The position numbers were made by a program, and so were the translations under genes. The notes under the pieces are model-generated. The model saw only the letters and a list, made by a program, of their open reading frames with translations. It searched no databases and had not been told where the DNA came from. A stretch of DNA of 64,000 bases from contig NZ_CP065997.1 of assembly GCF_016127315.1 (NCBI RefSeq), forward strand, positions 2,604,001-2,668,000, read 5' to 3'. This document shows positions 26,803 to 36,391 of the stretch, one piece after another (position 1 is the first letter of the stretch; each line of letters opens with the position of its first letter). The stretch comes from Achromobacter deleyi. GTDB taxonomy: Bacteria > Pseudomonadota > Gammaproteobacteria > Burkholderiales > Burkholderiaceae_B.

Positions 26803-28116
26803 TCATGTCGGGCCGGGCAGCGGCGCGCCGGCCGCTGCCGCTGCCGCGGTCCGGGTGGCCCGAGCCGCGCAAAAATGGTGGGTCGCCGCGGAGCCTACCA
26901 CCGCCAGGATGATCGGCACCAGGAAGCCCTGGTCCACGCGCGTGAATTCCAGGATCAGGACGGTGGCGGTCAGGGGCATGCGCATCGATGCTGCCAGGAA
27001 CGCCGCCGCGCCCACCACCGCGTAGGCGCCGGGCGGCGCGTCGGGCCAGACCTGGTTCCAGGCCGCGCCCAGCACGACCGCCAGCAAGGCGCCGATGGCG
27101 ATGCCGGGCGTGAGCAGGCCGCCGGAGGCGCCGGCGCGCAGCGAGCCGCTGGTGATCGCCACCTTCAGGACGAGCAGCAGGGCCGCCATGCCCAGCGTCA
27201 GCTCGCTGCTGAAGCCCAGCTGCGCCGCGCCCTTGCCGTTGCCCAGCAGCGCCGGCAGAAAAACCGCCAGGACCCCGATCAGCGTGAAGTTCACCAGCGC
27301 CGCCGCCGGCAGCCGCCATCCGCGCGCCGCCTGGCGCCGCGCGGCGGAGGTCAGTTGCACGAAGCCGTGCGCGGCCACGCCGAAGACGGGGCCCGCGATC
27401 ACCGACCAGACGATCAGGCTGGCGTCCGCGGTCATCGGCGGCACGGCGTACTGGATCTCGTTGCCCAGCCCGATCCAGGCGATCACGGCGCCGATGCAGC
27501 ACGCCGCCAGCGCCACCACGGCGGCGGGCCACGCGAACGAACCCAGCAACACTTCCAGCACGAACAGCGCCGCGCCCAGCGGCACGTTGTACACCGCGGC
27601 CAGGCCCGCGCCGGCGCCGCACGCCACGATCAGGCGATGCTGGTCGGCCGGCAGGCGCAGCCACGCCGACACGCCGCTGGCCGCCAGCGCGCCGACTTCC
27701 CGCGGCGCCACCTCGCGCCCCAGCGGCGATCCCAGCGCGACGGTGACGATCTGCAGGATCGCATGCGCCAGGGTGGTCTTGGCCGGCATGCGCGCGGCGG
27801 GATCCTGCACCGCCTGTGTCACGCTGACGAGCGGCCGTCCGAACCGGTAGACCAGCCACCAGCCGCCGCCGGCCACCAGGCCGCACAGTATCAATACCGC
27901 CAGGCGCCGCGGGCCGCCGGCGGCCTCGACGCCCTGCAGGAAGGATTCGGGGCCGACGATGCGGTCCAGGCTGTAGCCGTACGCCACATGCTGCACGGCG
28001 TGCAGCAACATGCCCAGCAGCATGCCGCCCAGGCCGGCGGTCAGGCCGGTGAGGAGGATGGCGAGCAAAAACCGCGGATGAGAGCGTGGTCGGGCGTCAG
28101 CCGGCGCTTCATTCAT
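26803..28116 (-). CDS. CLC-family chloride channel or H+/Cl- antiporter
   Basis: 437 residues with about ten to twelve membrane helices. CLC signatures are GSPLGREVAPREVGA (the GREGP-like segment with the gating glutamate), GAGAGLAAVYNVPLGAALFVLE, and SGSLRAGASGGLLTPGIAIGA for the anion site. The gating Glu is present, but the Gly-Pro of the GREGP motif is changed to V-A-P, so coupling behaviour cannot be predicted. CLC proteins serve extreme acid resistance in E. coli. It precedes the YdeP-like gene by 10 bp, which suggests a shared pH or redox function. Confidence 0.92.
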   Translation of the reverse strand: MNEAPADARPRSHPRFLLAILLTGLTAGLGGMLLGMLLHAVQHVAYGYSLDRIVGPESFLQGVEAAGGPRRLAVLILCGLVAGGGWWLVYRFGRPLVSVTQAVQDPAARMPAKTTLAHAILQIVTVALGSPLGREVAPREVGALAASGVSAWLRLPADQHRLIVACGAGAGLAAVYNVPLGAALFVLEVLLGSFAWPAAVVALAACCIGAVIAWIGLGNEIQYAVPPMTADASLIVWSVIAGPVFGVAAHGFVQLTSAARRQAARGWRLPAAALVNFTLIGVLAVFLPALLGNGKGAAQLGFSSELTLGMAALLLVLKVAITSGSLRAGASGGLLTPGIAIGALLAVVLGAAWNQVWPDAPPGAYAVVGAAAFLAASMRMPLTATVLILEFTRVDQGFLVPIILAVVGSAATHHFCAARATRTAAAAAAGAPLPGPT

Positions 28117-28225
28117 GCCTGGATCGGCTCCTGTCGGGTCGGGGAGGGGGCAGCGGTCCGCTTTCGGTGGATGATGATGGACGGTAGACCAGGCAACGTC
28201 AACGAATCGTTAACGACCGGGGCCG

Positions 28226-28594
28226 TCACCCCTGGGGACGGTGGCAGACGGCTTCCAGATTGTGGCCGTCCGGGCTGATGACAAAGGCGGCATAGTAGTG
28301 GGGATGGTAGTGCGGGCGCAGGCCTGGGGGGCCATTGTCTTTTCCCCCCGCGGCGAGCGCGGCGCGGTGGAAGGCGTCCACTTGCGCGTGGTCGTCCGCG
28401 CTGATGGCAATATGTAAAGGGGCCGAAACATGGGTTCCCGAGTACAGCCAGAGTGACGGCTTGCCCTGCCTGCCCAGTCCGAGGCTCGTGGGGCCCTGCA
28501 TGACCAGGCTCACGCCCAGCGGCGCCAGCGCCTTGATGAAGAAATCGTGGCTCAGGTCGATGTCGCTGACGCCAAAGCCGATGTGATCGAGCAT
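28226..28594 (-). CDS. VOC-superfamily (glyoxalase-like) protein
   Basis: 122 residues, one beta-alpha-beta-beta-beta pair of the vicinal-oxygen-chelate fold. Features: LDHIGFGVSDIDLSHDFFIKALAPLG at the start with a metal-ligand His, HVSAPLHIAISADDHAQVDAFHRAAL in the middle, and YYAAFVISPDGHNLEAVCH at the end, where a conserved Glu is metal ligand. Typical relatives are glyoxalase I-like lyases, dioxygenases and resistance proteins; small orphan VOC genes of this length are common. No functional context: it stands alone between the CLC gene and the two-component genes. Confidence 0.9.
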   Translation of the reverse strand: MLDHIGFGVSDIDLSHDFFIKALAPLGVSLVMQGPTSLGLGRQGKPSLWLYSGTHVSAPLHIAISADDHAQVDAFHRAALAAGGKDNGPPGLRPHYHPHYYAAFVISPDGHNLEAVCHRPQG

Positions 28595-28725
28595 GCCGCA
28601 CCTCCGGAGTCATTGGGGTATGCGTGCTCTTTTAACACCCCGGACTTCGCGCCATAGCGGGGGGACGCCGCCGCTGTTCAACCCGTCTTGCGCGGGTAGG
28701 GCCGCGCCTGGCCGATCGGGTATTC

Positions 28726-30108
28726 TTGCGACTATTCACGCGAAGGAGCGCGATCCTGTCACCGCAGAAATCGATTCGCCGGGACTTGGCGATCCTCTGG
28801 TTCTGGATCGCCATCGTCGCGCTGGTGTTGGCGGGGTTGCTGGTCGCACTCAGCCGCCAGGGCGCCAGTTCGCAGGTCGCGCGTGCGCGCGACCTGGCGG
28901 CCGTCAGTTGCGAGGCCCTGCGCGCTGGCTCGGCGCGCCTGCGGCTGGTCGACGCGGTCGGCCCGCAAACCGCAGCGTCCGCTCTGCCCGGCGCCCAGGC
29001 GATCCTCGATCTGGCCTTGCGGGATCGTCCCGGCATGGAAGGCGGTTTCTGGCAGCCGGGCGCGGGGGTGGTCGCCTATGCTTTTCCCACCTATGACGGC
29101 ACCGGCATCAAGCGTGACCCGCCCAGCGCGGAACTGGAGCGCATCGGCGCCACGGCGCAGCGCGCGCTGGACGCGGCCGTGCTGGTGACCGACATGCGTC
29201 CCGGCCTGCGCGAAGCCGTGGTTTTCGCCGCCTGCCCCGTCGACACCCCGAATAACCCGCTTGCGGCCTGGACCCTGACCCGCGTGCCGCTGATCGGCGG
29301 CGACGTGATCAATGCGCTGATCCTGGCGGTCAGCCTGCTGCTGGGCATGGTGGTGGTCTCCGGCCTCTGGCTCGGCCGCACGTTCGCCCGCTGGCGCCGT
29401 CAATCCGACGACATGCAGCGCCAGCTGCAACAGGCCGAACGGCTCGCCACGCTGGGGCGCATGTCCGCGGGGCTGGCCCACGAAATCCGCAATCCCCTGG
29501 GCACCATGCGCATGAAGGTCGAGAATGCGCTGGTCGCGCCCGAACCGGTCCGGGAGGCGCGCGTGGCCGGCGCCCTCGAGGCGGTGCTGACGCAGACCGA
29601 GCGCCTCGAATCGCTGGTGGCCAGCCTGCTGGCCCTGACGCAGCCGTTTCGCGTCGAGCGCCAGGCGCTTGATCTCGCCGCCTTCCTGGATGACCGGGTG
29701 CAGGCGCATGCGGCGATGGCGCAGGAGTCCGGAATCCGGCTGACGACGGACGTCTCGGACGTGTCCGGCTCGCGCGGGTGGTTCGACCCGGCACAGATGG
29801 CGCGGGTATTCGACAACCTGCTGCTGAACGCGCTGGCGCACACCGGCGACGGCGGCGTGGTCGAGCTGGGCGCCGGCCGCAGCCCGCGCGGCGCCTTGCT
29901 GCTGTGGGTCGCCGATGACGGCACGGGCGTGCCGGAAGCATTGCGCGAAACCCTGTTCGAGCCGTTCGTCACGGCCCGCACCGGCGGGTCCGGCCTGGGA
30001 CTCGCCCTGGTGCGGGAAATCGTCCAGGCGCATGCCGGGCAGATCCGGTTGGCCCGGACCGCGCGGGGCGCCCGCATCGAAATGGAGCTGCCATGGCCCG
30101 CATCCTGA
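28726..30108 (+). CDS. membrane sensor histidine kinase
   Basis: About 460 residues from a TTG at 28726; the best ribosome-binding site (AAGGAG, 28743-28748) points instead to a rare CTG start at 28756, so the N terminus is uncertain. Two membrane helices (about 23-45 and 190-215 of the longer form) flank a periplasmic sensor. The kinase core follows: H-box [17 protein letters not shown]-box [22 protein letters not shown] and [12 protein letters not shown]. No known small sensor domain is recognisable in the loop. It overlaps the NtrC-type regulator gene by 16 bp, so the two form a two-component pair. Confidence 0.92.
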   Translation: MRLFTRRSAILSPQKSIRRDLAILWFWIAIVALVLAGLLVALSRQGASSQVARARDLAAVSCEALRAGSARLRLVDAVGPQTAASALPGAQAILDLALRDRPGMEGGFWQPGAGVVAYAFPTYDGTGIKRDPPSAELERIGATAQRALDAAVLVTDMRPGLREAVVFAACPVDTPNNPLAAWTLTRVPLIGGDVINALILAVSLLLGMVVVSGLWLGRTFARWRRQSDDMQRQLQQAERLATLGRMSAGLAHEIRNPLGTMRMKVENALVAPEPVREARVAGALEAVLTQTERLESLVASLLALTQPFRVERQALDLAAFLDDRVQAHAAMAQESGIRLTTDVSDVSGSRGWFDPAQMARVFDNLLLNALAHTGDGGVVELGAGRSPRGALLLWVADDGTGVPEALRETLFEPFVTARTGGSGLGLALVREIVQAHAGQIRLARTARGARIEMELPWPAS

Positions 30109-31436
30109 TCGTCGACGACGACGCGGCATTTCTCGACAGCCTGAGCGAGACGCTGCAAGACCTGGGCCATGCGGTGCTGCAGGCCACCTCGACCCGCGCG
30201 GGCCTGAACCGCCTGCGCACCGAGGCGGTGGATCTGGCCATCGTCGATCTGCGCATGCCGGGCGATGATGGGTTGGTGTTCCTGCACAAGGCGGCCGAGC
30301 TGTCGCCGGTTCCCTGCATCATGCTGACCGCCTACGCGAGCGGCGGCAATACGATCGACGCCATGCGCCTGGGGGCCTTCGACCACCTGACCAAGCCGGT
30401 GGCCCGCGCCGCCCTGGTGGAGACGCTGGATCGGGCGCTGCGCAGCGTCGCGGCGGCCGGCCAGGACGCCGCCGGCGCCGACGCTGACGACGCGCCCGTC
30501 GACGACTTCGAACTGGTCAGCGGCAGCGCCGCCATGCGCGAGGTCTTCAAGCGCATCGGTATGGCGGCGCGTGGTGATGCCACGGTGTTGATCCTCGGCG
30601 AGACCGGCACCGGCAAGGAACTGGTCGCACGCGCCCTGCATCGCAGCAGCGCGCGCGCGTCGCGGCCTTTCGTCGCCGTCAATTGCGCCGCCATTCCGGC
30701 CGAACTGATGGAAAGCGAACTGTTCGGCCACGTCAAAGGCGCGTTCACCGGCGCCACCAACGATCGCGCCGGACGTTTTCGCGAGGCCGAGGGCGGCACG
30801 CTGTTTCTCGATGAAATCGGCGATATGCCGCTGGCGACGCAGGCCAAGATCCTGCGCGTGTTGCAGGAACGGGAAATCACGCCCGTCGGCGGCGCGCGCG
30901 TCGTTCCCGTGAACGTGCGCATTGTCGCGGCGACCCACCGCGATCTGCCGGCGGCGGTCTCGGCGGGGCAATTCCGCGAGGATCTCTGGTATCGGCTGCA
31001 GGTGGTGCCCATCGCGTTGCCGCCCCTGCGCGACCGGCTGGGCGACGTGGTGCTGCTGGCCGAGCATTTCCTGCGGCGTATCGGCGGTGGCTCGCCCAAG
31101 CGCCTTTCCCGCGCGGCCGCGCAGCGGCTGCTGGCCCACGGCTGGCCCGGCAACGTGCGCGAACTGCGCAACGCCATGGAGCGCGCGGCGGTGCTGTGCC
31201 GCGGCATGACCATCGAGCCCGAGCACATCGACCTGCCGTCCCTGCATGCGGCCCCCGAGACGGGCAGCGATATGGCCCTGGATGGTCCGTTGGCCGACGC
31301 GGTGGCCGCCCTGGAACGCACCATGATCCGGCGCGCACTGGCGGCCACGGCCGGCAATCGTGCCGAGGCCGCCCGCCGGCTCGGGCTGTCGCGCCAGCAA
31401 CTGTACCGAAAGCTGGCCGAGCACGGCCTGGAATGA
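30093..31436 (+). CDS. NtrC-family sigma-54-dependent response regulator
   Basis: 447 residues, full three-domain architecture. The receiver domain has the phosphoacceptor D52 ([12 protein letters not shown]). The AAA+ domain has Walker A GETGTGKE (169-176), the sigma-54 contact loop GAFTGA (216-221), Walker [13 protein letters not shown] and the [16 protein letters not shown] segment. The C terminus is a Fis-type helix-turn-helix ([26 protein letters not shown]). Overlap with the kinase gene indicates a pair. A sigma-54 promoter lies 94 bp beyond the stop, before the next gene, which is the most obvious target. Confidence 0.95.
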   Translation: MARILIVDDDAAFLDSLSETLQDLGHAVLQATSTRAGLNRLRTEAVDLAIVDLRMPGDDGLVFLHKAAELSPVPCIMLTAYASGGNTIDAMRLGAFDHLTKPVARAALVETLDRALRSVAAAGQDAAGADADDAPVDDFELVSGSAAMREVFKRIGMAARGDATVLILGETGTGKELVARALHRSSARASRPFVAVNCAAIPAELMESELFGHVKGAFTGATNDRAGRFREAEGGTLFLDEIGDMPLATQAKILRVLQEREITPVGGARVVPVNVRIVAATHRDLPAAVSAGQFREDLWYRLQVVPIALPPLRDRLGDVVLLAEHFLRRIGGGSPKRLSRAAAQRLLAHGWPGNVRELRNAMERAAVLCRGMTIEPEHIDLPSLHAAPETGSDMALDGPLADAVAALERTMIRRALAATAGNRAEAARRLGLSRQQLYRKLAEHGLE

Positions 31437-31481
31437 GGTGTCCGGTCCTGTGACGCCCGGCCGTCACAAGATCGGACACCT
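31436..31481. promoter_or_regulatory. 46-bp inverted repeat; candidate enhancer site and/or terminator
   Basis: Two 20-bp arms (31436-31455 and 31462-31481) are 18/20 complementary around a 6-nt loop; the left arm overlaps the stop codon of the response-regulator gene. The centre lies about 72 bp upstream of the -24 element of the sigma-54 promoter, a usual place for an NtrC-type activator. It could instead end the kinase/regulator transcript, though no U-tract follows. Both may be true. Confidence 0.6.
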
Positions 31482-31529
31482 GTGGCGTGCCGGACTGCGC
31501 AAGTCCTTGATTTTCCTGGATCTCCTTGT

Positions 31530-31544
31530 TGGCACACGGTTTGC
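31530..31544 (+). promoter_or_regulatory. sigma-54 (-24/-12) promoter
   Basis: TGGCACACGGTTTGC matches the sigma-54 consensus TGGCAC-N5-TTGC at every defined base. The GG and GC dinucleotides are 12 bp apart. It lies about 43 bp before the start codon of the secreted repeat protein, giving a predicted transcript start near 31556. It is preceded by the NtrC-type regulator gene and an inverted repeat. Confidence 0.8.
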
Positions 31545-31586
31545 GTTCAAACCAGGTGTGTTCACTGCCGGTGCAAGGAGTCCATC

Positions 31587-32273
31587 ATGTCTCGATCCGC
31601 GTTTTCCCTTTTCGCCATTGCGGCCGCCCTTGCCGCTGGCACGGCCTGCGCCGCGCCGCCGCCTGCTGGCGCGATGCCATCGCCACCCCTTGGCGCGATG
31701 CCGCCGCCCGCGCCCGGCGCCGCCGCGCCGGCGGTGGCTCAGGGGCAAGTCCAGCGCCTGCTGATCAACCCCTATGGCGAGGTCGACGGCCTGCGGCTGG
31801 TCGATGGCACCGTGGCGCAGTTCCCGCCGCATCTGTCCCAGGCGCTCAGCGCTGCCGTCAAGCCCGGCGACACCGTTCGCATCATCGGTCGCCCGCTGTC
31901 GCGCGACAGCGTCAAGGCCGATGCCATCGTCAATGCCACCAGCGGCCAGACCGTGTACGACCAGCCGCCGACGCCGGACGCGGGGCGGCCGCTGCCGCCG
32001 CATCTGCGCGCGCAGGCGCTGCGGCCGCAGCGGGTGGAAGGCCAGGTCGATGCCGTGTTGACCGGCCCGCGCGGCGAAGCCAACGGCGTCATCCTGACCG
32101 ACGGCAGCATCGTCCGCTTCCCGCCGGAGAGCCTGCGTCTGTCGGTACTGCCGGGGGCATCGTTCGCGGCCGACGGCCTGGGAACGCGCAATGCCCTGGG
32201 CACGTCGCTGGAGGCCGTCAGCATGGGGACCAGCCTGTCGGCGCTGCAACCGCTGTACGACCGGGCCCCCTAA
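31587..32273 (+). CDS. secreted protein with two internal repeats, unknown function
   Basis: 228 residues from the ATG at 31587, with AAGGAG 7 nt upstream. A signal peptide ends near TACAA, followed by a Pro/Ala/Gly/Met-rich linker. Two related repeats follow, beginning VQGQVQRLLINPYGEVDGLRL..VDGTVAQFPPHL and VEGQVDAVLTGPRGEANGVILTDGSIVRFPPESL; each looks like a small all-beta OB-fold similar to DUF5666 domains. No catalytic motif is seen. The sigma-54 promoter just upstream and the adjacent NtrC-type pair suggest stress- or nutrient-dependent induction. Probably periplasmic. Confidence 0.8.
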   Translation: MSRSAFSLFAIAAALAAGTACAAPPPAGAMPSPPLGAMPPPAPGAAAPAVAQGQVQRLLINPYGEVDGLRLVDGTVAQFPPHLSQALSAAVKPGDTVRIIGRPLSRDSVKADAIVNATSGQTVYDQPPTPDAGRPLPPHLRAQALRPQRVEGQVDAVLTGPRGEANGVILTDGSIVRFPPESLRLSVLPGASFAADGLGTRNALGTSLEAVSMGTSLSALQPLYDRAP

Positions 32274-32621
32274 ATGTCCCCCAAGCTCCTGCCCGTCGCG
32301 CTGCTGCTGGTCTCCAACGTATTCATGACCTTCGCCTGGTATGGACACCTGAAGTTCGGCGAACGTCCGTTGTATGTCGTCGTCCTGGCCAGCTGGCTGA
32401 TCGCCTTCGCCGAATACTGTTTTGCGGTGCCGGCGAACCGCATCGGCCACACGGTCTACAGCGCCGCCGAGCTCAAGACCATGCAGGAAGTCATCACGTT
32501 GACGGTGTTCGCCGTGTTCTCGGTCTTCTACCTTGGCGAACGGCTGACGCTCAATCACCTGGTGGGATTCGGCTGCATCGGACTGGGCGCGTTCTTCGTT
32601 TTCAAGGGCCCGTTGCCTTAG
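32274..32621 (+). CDS. small DUF486 (DMT-like) membrane protein
   Basis: 115 residues with about four membrane helices: LLPVALLLVSNVFMTFAWYGHLKF, VVVLASWLIAFAEYCFAVPANRIG, VITLTVFAVFSVFYL and LVGFGCIGLGAFFVFKG. This is the DUF486 family, related to small multidrug resistance proteins, with no established substrate. The start codon abuts the upstream stop codon (TAAATG), so it is the second gene of the same operon and is likely controlled by the sigma-54 promoter. Confidence 0.9.
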   Translation: MSPKLLPVALLLVSNVFMTFAWYGHLKFGERPLYVVVLASWLIAFAEYCFAVPANRIGHTVYSAAELKTMQEVITLTVFAVFSVFYLGERLTLNHLVGFGCIGLGAFFVFKGPLP

Positions 32622-32630
32622 GAAGCGATC

Positions 32631-33893
32631 ATGCAGACCGCGCAAACGGACAACGACTCGCGACGCTGGCTCGCCGGCGTCAATTTCTTCCTGGCGGATG
32701 TGCGTGACGGGCTTGGCCCGTTCCTGGGGGTATTCCTGTTGGGCCATGGCTGGCGAGCCGATGCCATCGGCTACCTGATGACGGCGGCCGGCCTGGCGGG
32801 CATGCTGGCCACCACGCCGATGGGGGCGTGGGTGGACGCGTCCCGCCGCAAGCGCGGCTTGCTCGCTGGCGCCACCTTGGCGCTGATCGCCTGCAACCTG
32901 ATGCTGTGGGCCATGCCCGTCGCCAGCGTGGCGGCCGCCACGCAGATCCTCGCGGCAATCATCGGCGCGTTGTTCGCGCCCGCCATCATGGGCCTCACGC
33001 TGGGGCTGGTCGGCCCGCACGGCCTGCCTCGGCAGCTTGGCTTGAACGAAGCCTGGAATCACGCGGGGAACGTCGCGGCCGCGGCGCTGGCCGGCCTGGC
33101 GGGCTACCGCTGGGGGTTGTCCGCCGTCTTCGTCCTGATGATGATCGTGCCGTGTGGCGCGTTCCTCTGCCTGGGGCGGATACGGCCGTCGGCGATCGAT
33201 CATGAGGTTGCGCGCGGCGCGGCGCCGACGGCGCAGGCCGACGCCACCCAGGAACGGACGCCGACAACCTGGCAAGTGCTGTCGCGCTCGAAGGCGTTGC
33301 GCCTGGTAGCGCTCGTCATGATGCTGTTCCATCTCGGCAATGCGGCCATGCTGCCGCTGTTGGGGCAGGCCGCTGTCTCGCGTGGGGAGGCCGACCCCAG
33401 CGCCTACACGGCATTGACCATCATCGTGGCGCAACTGGTCATGATCCCGGTGGCTTTGCTGGCGGGACGCCACGCCCGGCGGCATGGCTATTGGCGGCTT
33501 CTCACGCTGGCTTGCGCGGTCCTGCCCGTGCGCGGATTGCTGGCCGCCACGTTGCCACCGAGCTGCGCCCTGGTGCCGGTGCAGATGATGGATGGCGTCG
33601 CCGCGGGCCTGGTGGGCGTGGCGCTGCCCGGGTTGGTGGCATCGATCCTGCGCGGAAGCGGTCACGTCAATGCCGGGTTGGGCGCCGTCATGGCCGTGCA
33701 GGGCGTCGGCGCGGCGCTCAGCCCCGCATTGGCCGGCTGGGTGGCGCAACGCTTTGGCTACGGGGCGGCGTTCGTGGCGCTGAGCGTGGCCGCGGCCATC
33801 TCGCTGGGACTGATCGTGACGCATCGGGCTGAATGCGGGAGCGGCCGATCCCGCAGGCCAAGGCGCGTCCCCGACGTACACTCTTCACATTGA
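32631..33893 (+). CDS. MFS transporter
   Basis: 420 residues with about twelve predicted membrane helices. Typical MFS cytoplasmic loop motif: GAWVDASRRKRGLLAGAT between helices 2 and 3. The N-terminal segment WLAGVNFFLADVRDGLGPFLGVFLLGHGW fits a major-facilitator family of unknown substrate, sometimes beside secreted DUF proteins. It starts 9 bp after the DUF486 stop, so it completes a three-gene operon. The C-terminal tail is Arg-rich and short. Export of a toxic or stress compound is a reasonable guess only. Confidence 0.9.
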   Translation: MQTAQTDNDSRRWLAGVNFFLADVRDGLGPFLGVFLLGHGWRADAIGYLMTAAGLAGMLATTPMGAWVDASRRKRGLLAGATLALIACNLMLWAMPVASVAAATQILAAIIGALFAPAIMGLTLGLVGPHGLPRQLGLNEAWNHAGNVAAAALAGLAGYRWGLSAVFVLMMIVPCGAFLCLGRIRPSAIDHEVARGAAPTAQADATQERTPTTWQVLSRSKALRLVALVMMLFHLGNAAMLPLLGQAAVSRGEADPSAYTALTIIVAQLVMIPVALLAGRHARRHGYWRLLTLACAVLPVRGLLAATLPPSCALVPVQMMDGVAAGLVGVALPGLVASILRGSGHVNAGLGAVMAVQGVGAALSPALAGWVAQRFGYGAAFVALSVAAAISLGLIVTHRAECGSGRSRRPRRVPDVHSSH

Positions 33894-33924
33894 ACATGCA
33901 GGTCCCAAGGCGGGAGAGCACGCC

Positions 33925-35151
33925 ATGCTATCGACATTGATCTACCGCAGCCGCGTCCGTGAACCCTGGAATGCCGAGGCGCTCGGTGTTCTCATCCAGC
34001 AAGCCAGGGAGCGCAATGCGTCCTTGAACGTCACGGGGATACTGCTTTTTGACGGCGTCCATTTCGTGCAGCTGCTGGAAGGACCGGCCCGGGCATTGGC
34101 GGTGCTGTTCGAGGCGATCCAGAAGGATGCGCGGCACACAAATGTCGTGCATCTTCTGCGCGACCAGGGGCCATTTCGTCGCTTCGCGGGCGATCAGATG
34201 GCGATGGTCGATCTGCGTGAGCTCGACTCGACGCAGGTGGCATCGCTGATTCTCGAAAAAATGAAGAAGAAGGCCAGGTTGGCCGCCAGCGACGACCGGG
34301 TCATCAAGCTTCTCTCGTGGTACGCGCTTGCGAGGGGCACGGGCCATATCGTCGAAGGGGAAAACGCGGGGAACTGGCGATTCGTGACGCAGGGGGAAAC
34401 CTCGCCCGGACAGGGCTTGCTGGCGGAGCAGGCGTATCAATTCGCCTTGCAGCCGATCGTGGAGCCCATGCGTCGAACGATCACGTCCTTCGAGTTCCTG
34501 ATCCGCGGCGATTCCGGCGGCTCGCCCGAGCAGCTGTTCTCGTCCGTTCCGCCTGTCCAGCGCTACCGGATCGACCTGGAGTCCAAGGCATCCGCGTTCC
34601 GATTGGCAAGCCGCCTGTGCTTGGAGGACGTCAAGCTGTCGGTGAATTTGTTGCCCATGTCGCTGGTTGCCGATCCCTCCGCAGTGGATCATCTGCTTGA
34701 CCAGATAGCCGCCTGCGGCCTGTCTCCCCAGCAGGTGATCGTGGAGGTCACCGAGCAGGAGGCCGTCGCCAATCAGGGCGATTTCGGCTCCGCCATCGAA
34801 CGTTTGCGCAGAGCCGGGATCGGGGTCGCGATTGACGATTTTGGCGCGGGCTTTGCCGGCCTGTCCCTGCTGGCCGAGTTTCAGCCCGACAAGCTCAAGA
34901 TCGACCGGAAGATCATCCAGAACATCCATTCGGACGGCCCCCGCCAGGCGATCGTGCGCGCGATTCTCGAGGCGTGCGCGGCCATGGGTATCACGCCGGT
35001 GGCCGAGGGCGTGGAACTGATCGAAGAGTGGTGCTGGCTCGAGGCGGCCGGACTGGAGCGTTTCCAGGGCTACCTGTTCGCCAGGCCCGCGCTGAATTGC
35101 CAGCCCGAGGTCAGGTGGCCTGAACGGGTCGCCCCGTGCCAGATCACCTGA
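33925..35151 (+). CDS. BLUF-EAL blue-light-sensing c-di-GMP phosphodiesterase
   Basis: 408 residues. Residues 1-95 are a BLUF flavin domain; the photocycle residues fit by spacing: Y7, N31 and Q49 match AppA Y21, N45 and Q63 (offsets 24 and 42), and M92 matches the conserved Met. Residues about 155-395 are an EAL domain with catalytic and metal residues kept: E in FEFLIRG (E-F-L rather than E-A-L), N in SVNLLP, E in EVTEQE, DD in DDFGAG, K in LKIDRK, and E in AEGVE. So it should be able to cleave c-di-GMP under light control. The ATG has GGGAG upstream. E. coli YcgF has the same order but a degenerate EAL. Confidence 0.92.
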   Translation: MLSTLIYRSRVREPWNAEALGVLIQQARERNASLNVTGILLFDGVHFVQLLEGPARALAVLFEAIQKDARHTNVVHLLRDQGPFRRFAGDQMAMVDLRELDSTQVASLILEKMKKKARLAASDDRVIKLLSWYALARGTGHIVEGENAGNWRFVTQGETSPGQGLLAEQAYQFALQPIVEPMRRTITSFEFLIRGDSGGSPEQLFSSVPPVQRYRIDLESKASAFRLASRLCLEDVKLSVNLLPMSLVADPSAVDHLLDQIAACGLSPQQVIVEVTEQEAVANQGDFGSAIERLRRAGIGVAIDDFGAGFAGLSLLAEFQPDKLKIDRKIIQNIHSDGPRQAIVRAILEACAAMGITPVAEGVELIEEWCWLEAAGLERFQGYLFARPALNCQPEVRWPERVAPCQIT

Positions 35152-35170
35152 GGGGGGAGTGTGGATCTGA

Positions 35171-36391
35171 TTACCGGTGCGGCGACCGGGCCGAGGCCAT
35201 GGCGATCATGCACAGGCCCGCGGCCAGCGCGCCGCAGGCGCAGATCGCCAGCGGCAGCAGCGCCGGCCCTTGGGGCGCCAGGCTGACGGCATAGCCGATG
35301 GCGGCCGACATCAGGTAGTGCAGCGTGCCCATCAGCGCCGACGCCACGCCCGCCTGCCTGCCGGCGTGGCTCATGGTCAGGGCGGTGAGGTTGCCGAAGA
35401 TCAGCCCCAGCGCGCCGACGGCCACGGCCAGCAGGCCCGCGTACACGGCGAACGGCGCGTGGCCGGCCCGCGCCAGCAGGAACAGGACCAGCCCCGCCAG
35501 CGCGTGCGCCGCGATGCCCGCCAGCAGGATGGCGCCGGCCGGGCGTCCTTGTCCAAGCAGCCGGTTGCTTATCATGCCCCCCAGCACCAGGGCCACCGAG
35601 TTGCCGGCGAACAGATAGCTGAACTGCGTGGCGCTGAGCCCGAAGTGGCCAGTGAACACGAAGGCCGACGCGCTGATGTAGTTGAACAGCGACCCCAGCA
35701 CGAAGCCGCCGGCCAGCGTGTAGGCCATGAAAACCGGATGCCGCAGCTGGCGGCCGTAGGCGCGCAGGATCGCGCCGGCATGCAGCGGCGCGCGGCGCTC
35801 GGCCGGCAGCGAGTCGGGCAGGGCGCGCCAGCCCCATGCCAGCCCGGCCACGCCCAAGCCCGCCAGCACCCAGAAGATGCCGCGCCAGCCACCGTGCGCG
35901 AGCAAGCTGCCGCCCAGGATCGGCGCGGCGATGGGCGCGATCATCATGACCTGCATCAGGAGCGAGAAGATGCGCGCCGACTCGGCCACGCCGCACAGGT
36001 CGGCGACGATGGCGCGCGGCGTCACCAGTCCGGCCGCCGCGCCCAGCGCCTGCACGAAGCGCGCCGCCAGCAGCCATTCCACCGTCGGCGCGACGGCCGC
36101 CATCACCGAGCCCGCGACGAAGATGGCCACGCCGGCCAGCAGCGGCAGGCGGCGGCCGTAGCGGTCCAGCAACGGGCCGTACAGGGCCTGGCCGATGGCC
36201 AGCCCCGCCAGGAACACGGACAGCGTCTGCTGGATGCGCCCGGCCGAGACGCCGAAGTCCGCGGCGATGGCGGGCATGCCCGGCAGGTACATGTCGATCG
36301 CCATGGCGTCGAGCGCGGTCAGCAGCGCCAGCAGCAGGATCAGGCCGGCGCCGATCAGGTCGCCGCGTTGGGTCGTGGCGGCGCCGTTCAT
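35171..36391 (-). CDS. Bcr/CflA-type MFS drug efflux transporter
   Basis: 406 residues, twelve membrane helices. Bcr/CflA-type features are [54 protein letters not shown] (motif A with the DRYGRR loop) and a proline/glycine-rich helix 5 region ([12 protein letters not shown], antiporter motif C). Its start at 36391 overlaps the TetR stop (ATGA), so it is co-transcribed with and probably repressed by that TetR protein. Chloramphenicol or other drug export is typical for the family; the real substrate is unknown. Confidence 0.93.
   Translation of the reverse strand: MNGAATTQRGDLIGAGLILLLALLTALDAMAIDMYLPGMPAIAADFGVSAGRIQQTLSVFLAGLAIGQALYGPLLDRYGRRLPLLAGVAIFVAGSVMAAVAPTVEWLLAARFVQALGAAAGLVTPRAIVADLCGVAESARIFSLLMQVMMIAPIAAPILGGSLLAHGGWRGIFWVLAGLGVAGLAWGWRALPDSLPAERRAPLHAGAILRAYGRQLRHPVFMAYTLAGGFVLGSLFNYISASAFVFTGHFGLSATQFSYLFAGNSVALVLGGMISNRLLGQGRPAGAILLAGIAAHALAGLVLFLLARAGHAPFAVYAGLLAVAVGALGLIFGNLTALTMSHAGRQAGVASALMGTLHYLMSAAIGYAVSLAPQGPALLPLAICACGALAAGLCMIAMASARSPHR

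Noticed and set aside
31437..31586. Short plus-strand frame upstream of the secreted repeat protein that would add 35 residues
   Set aside because: It would run through the sigma-54 promoter and lacks a signal peptide; the ATG at 31587 has AAGGAG and a proper signal peptide.
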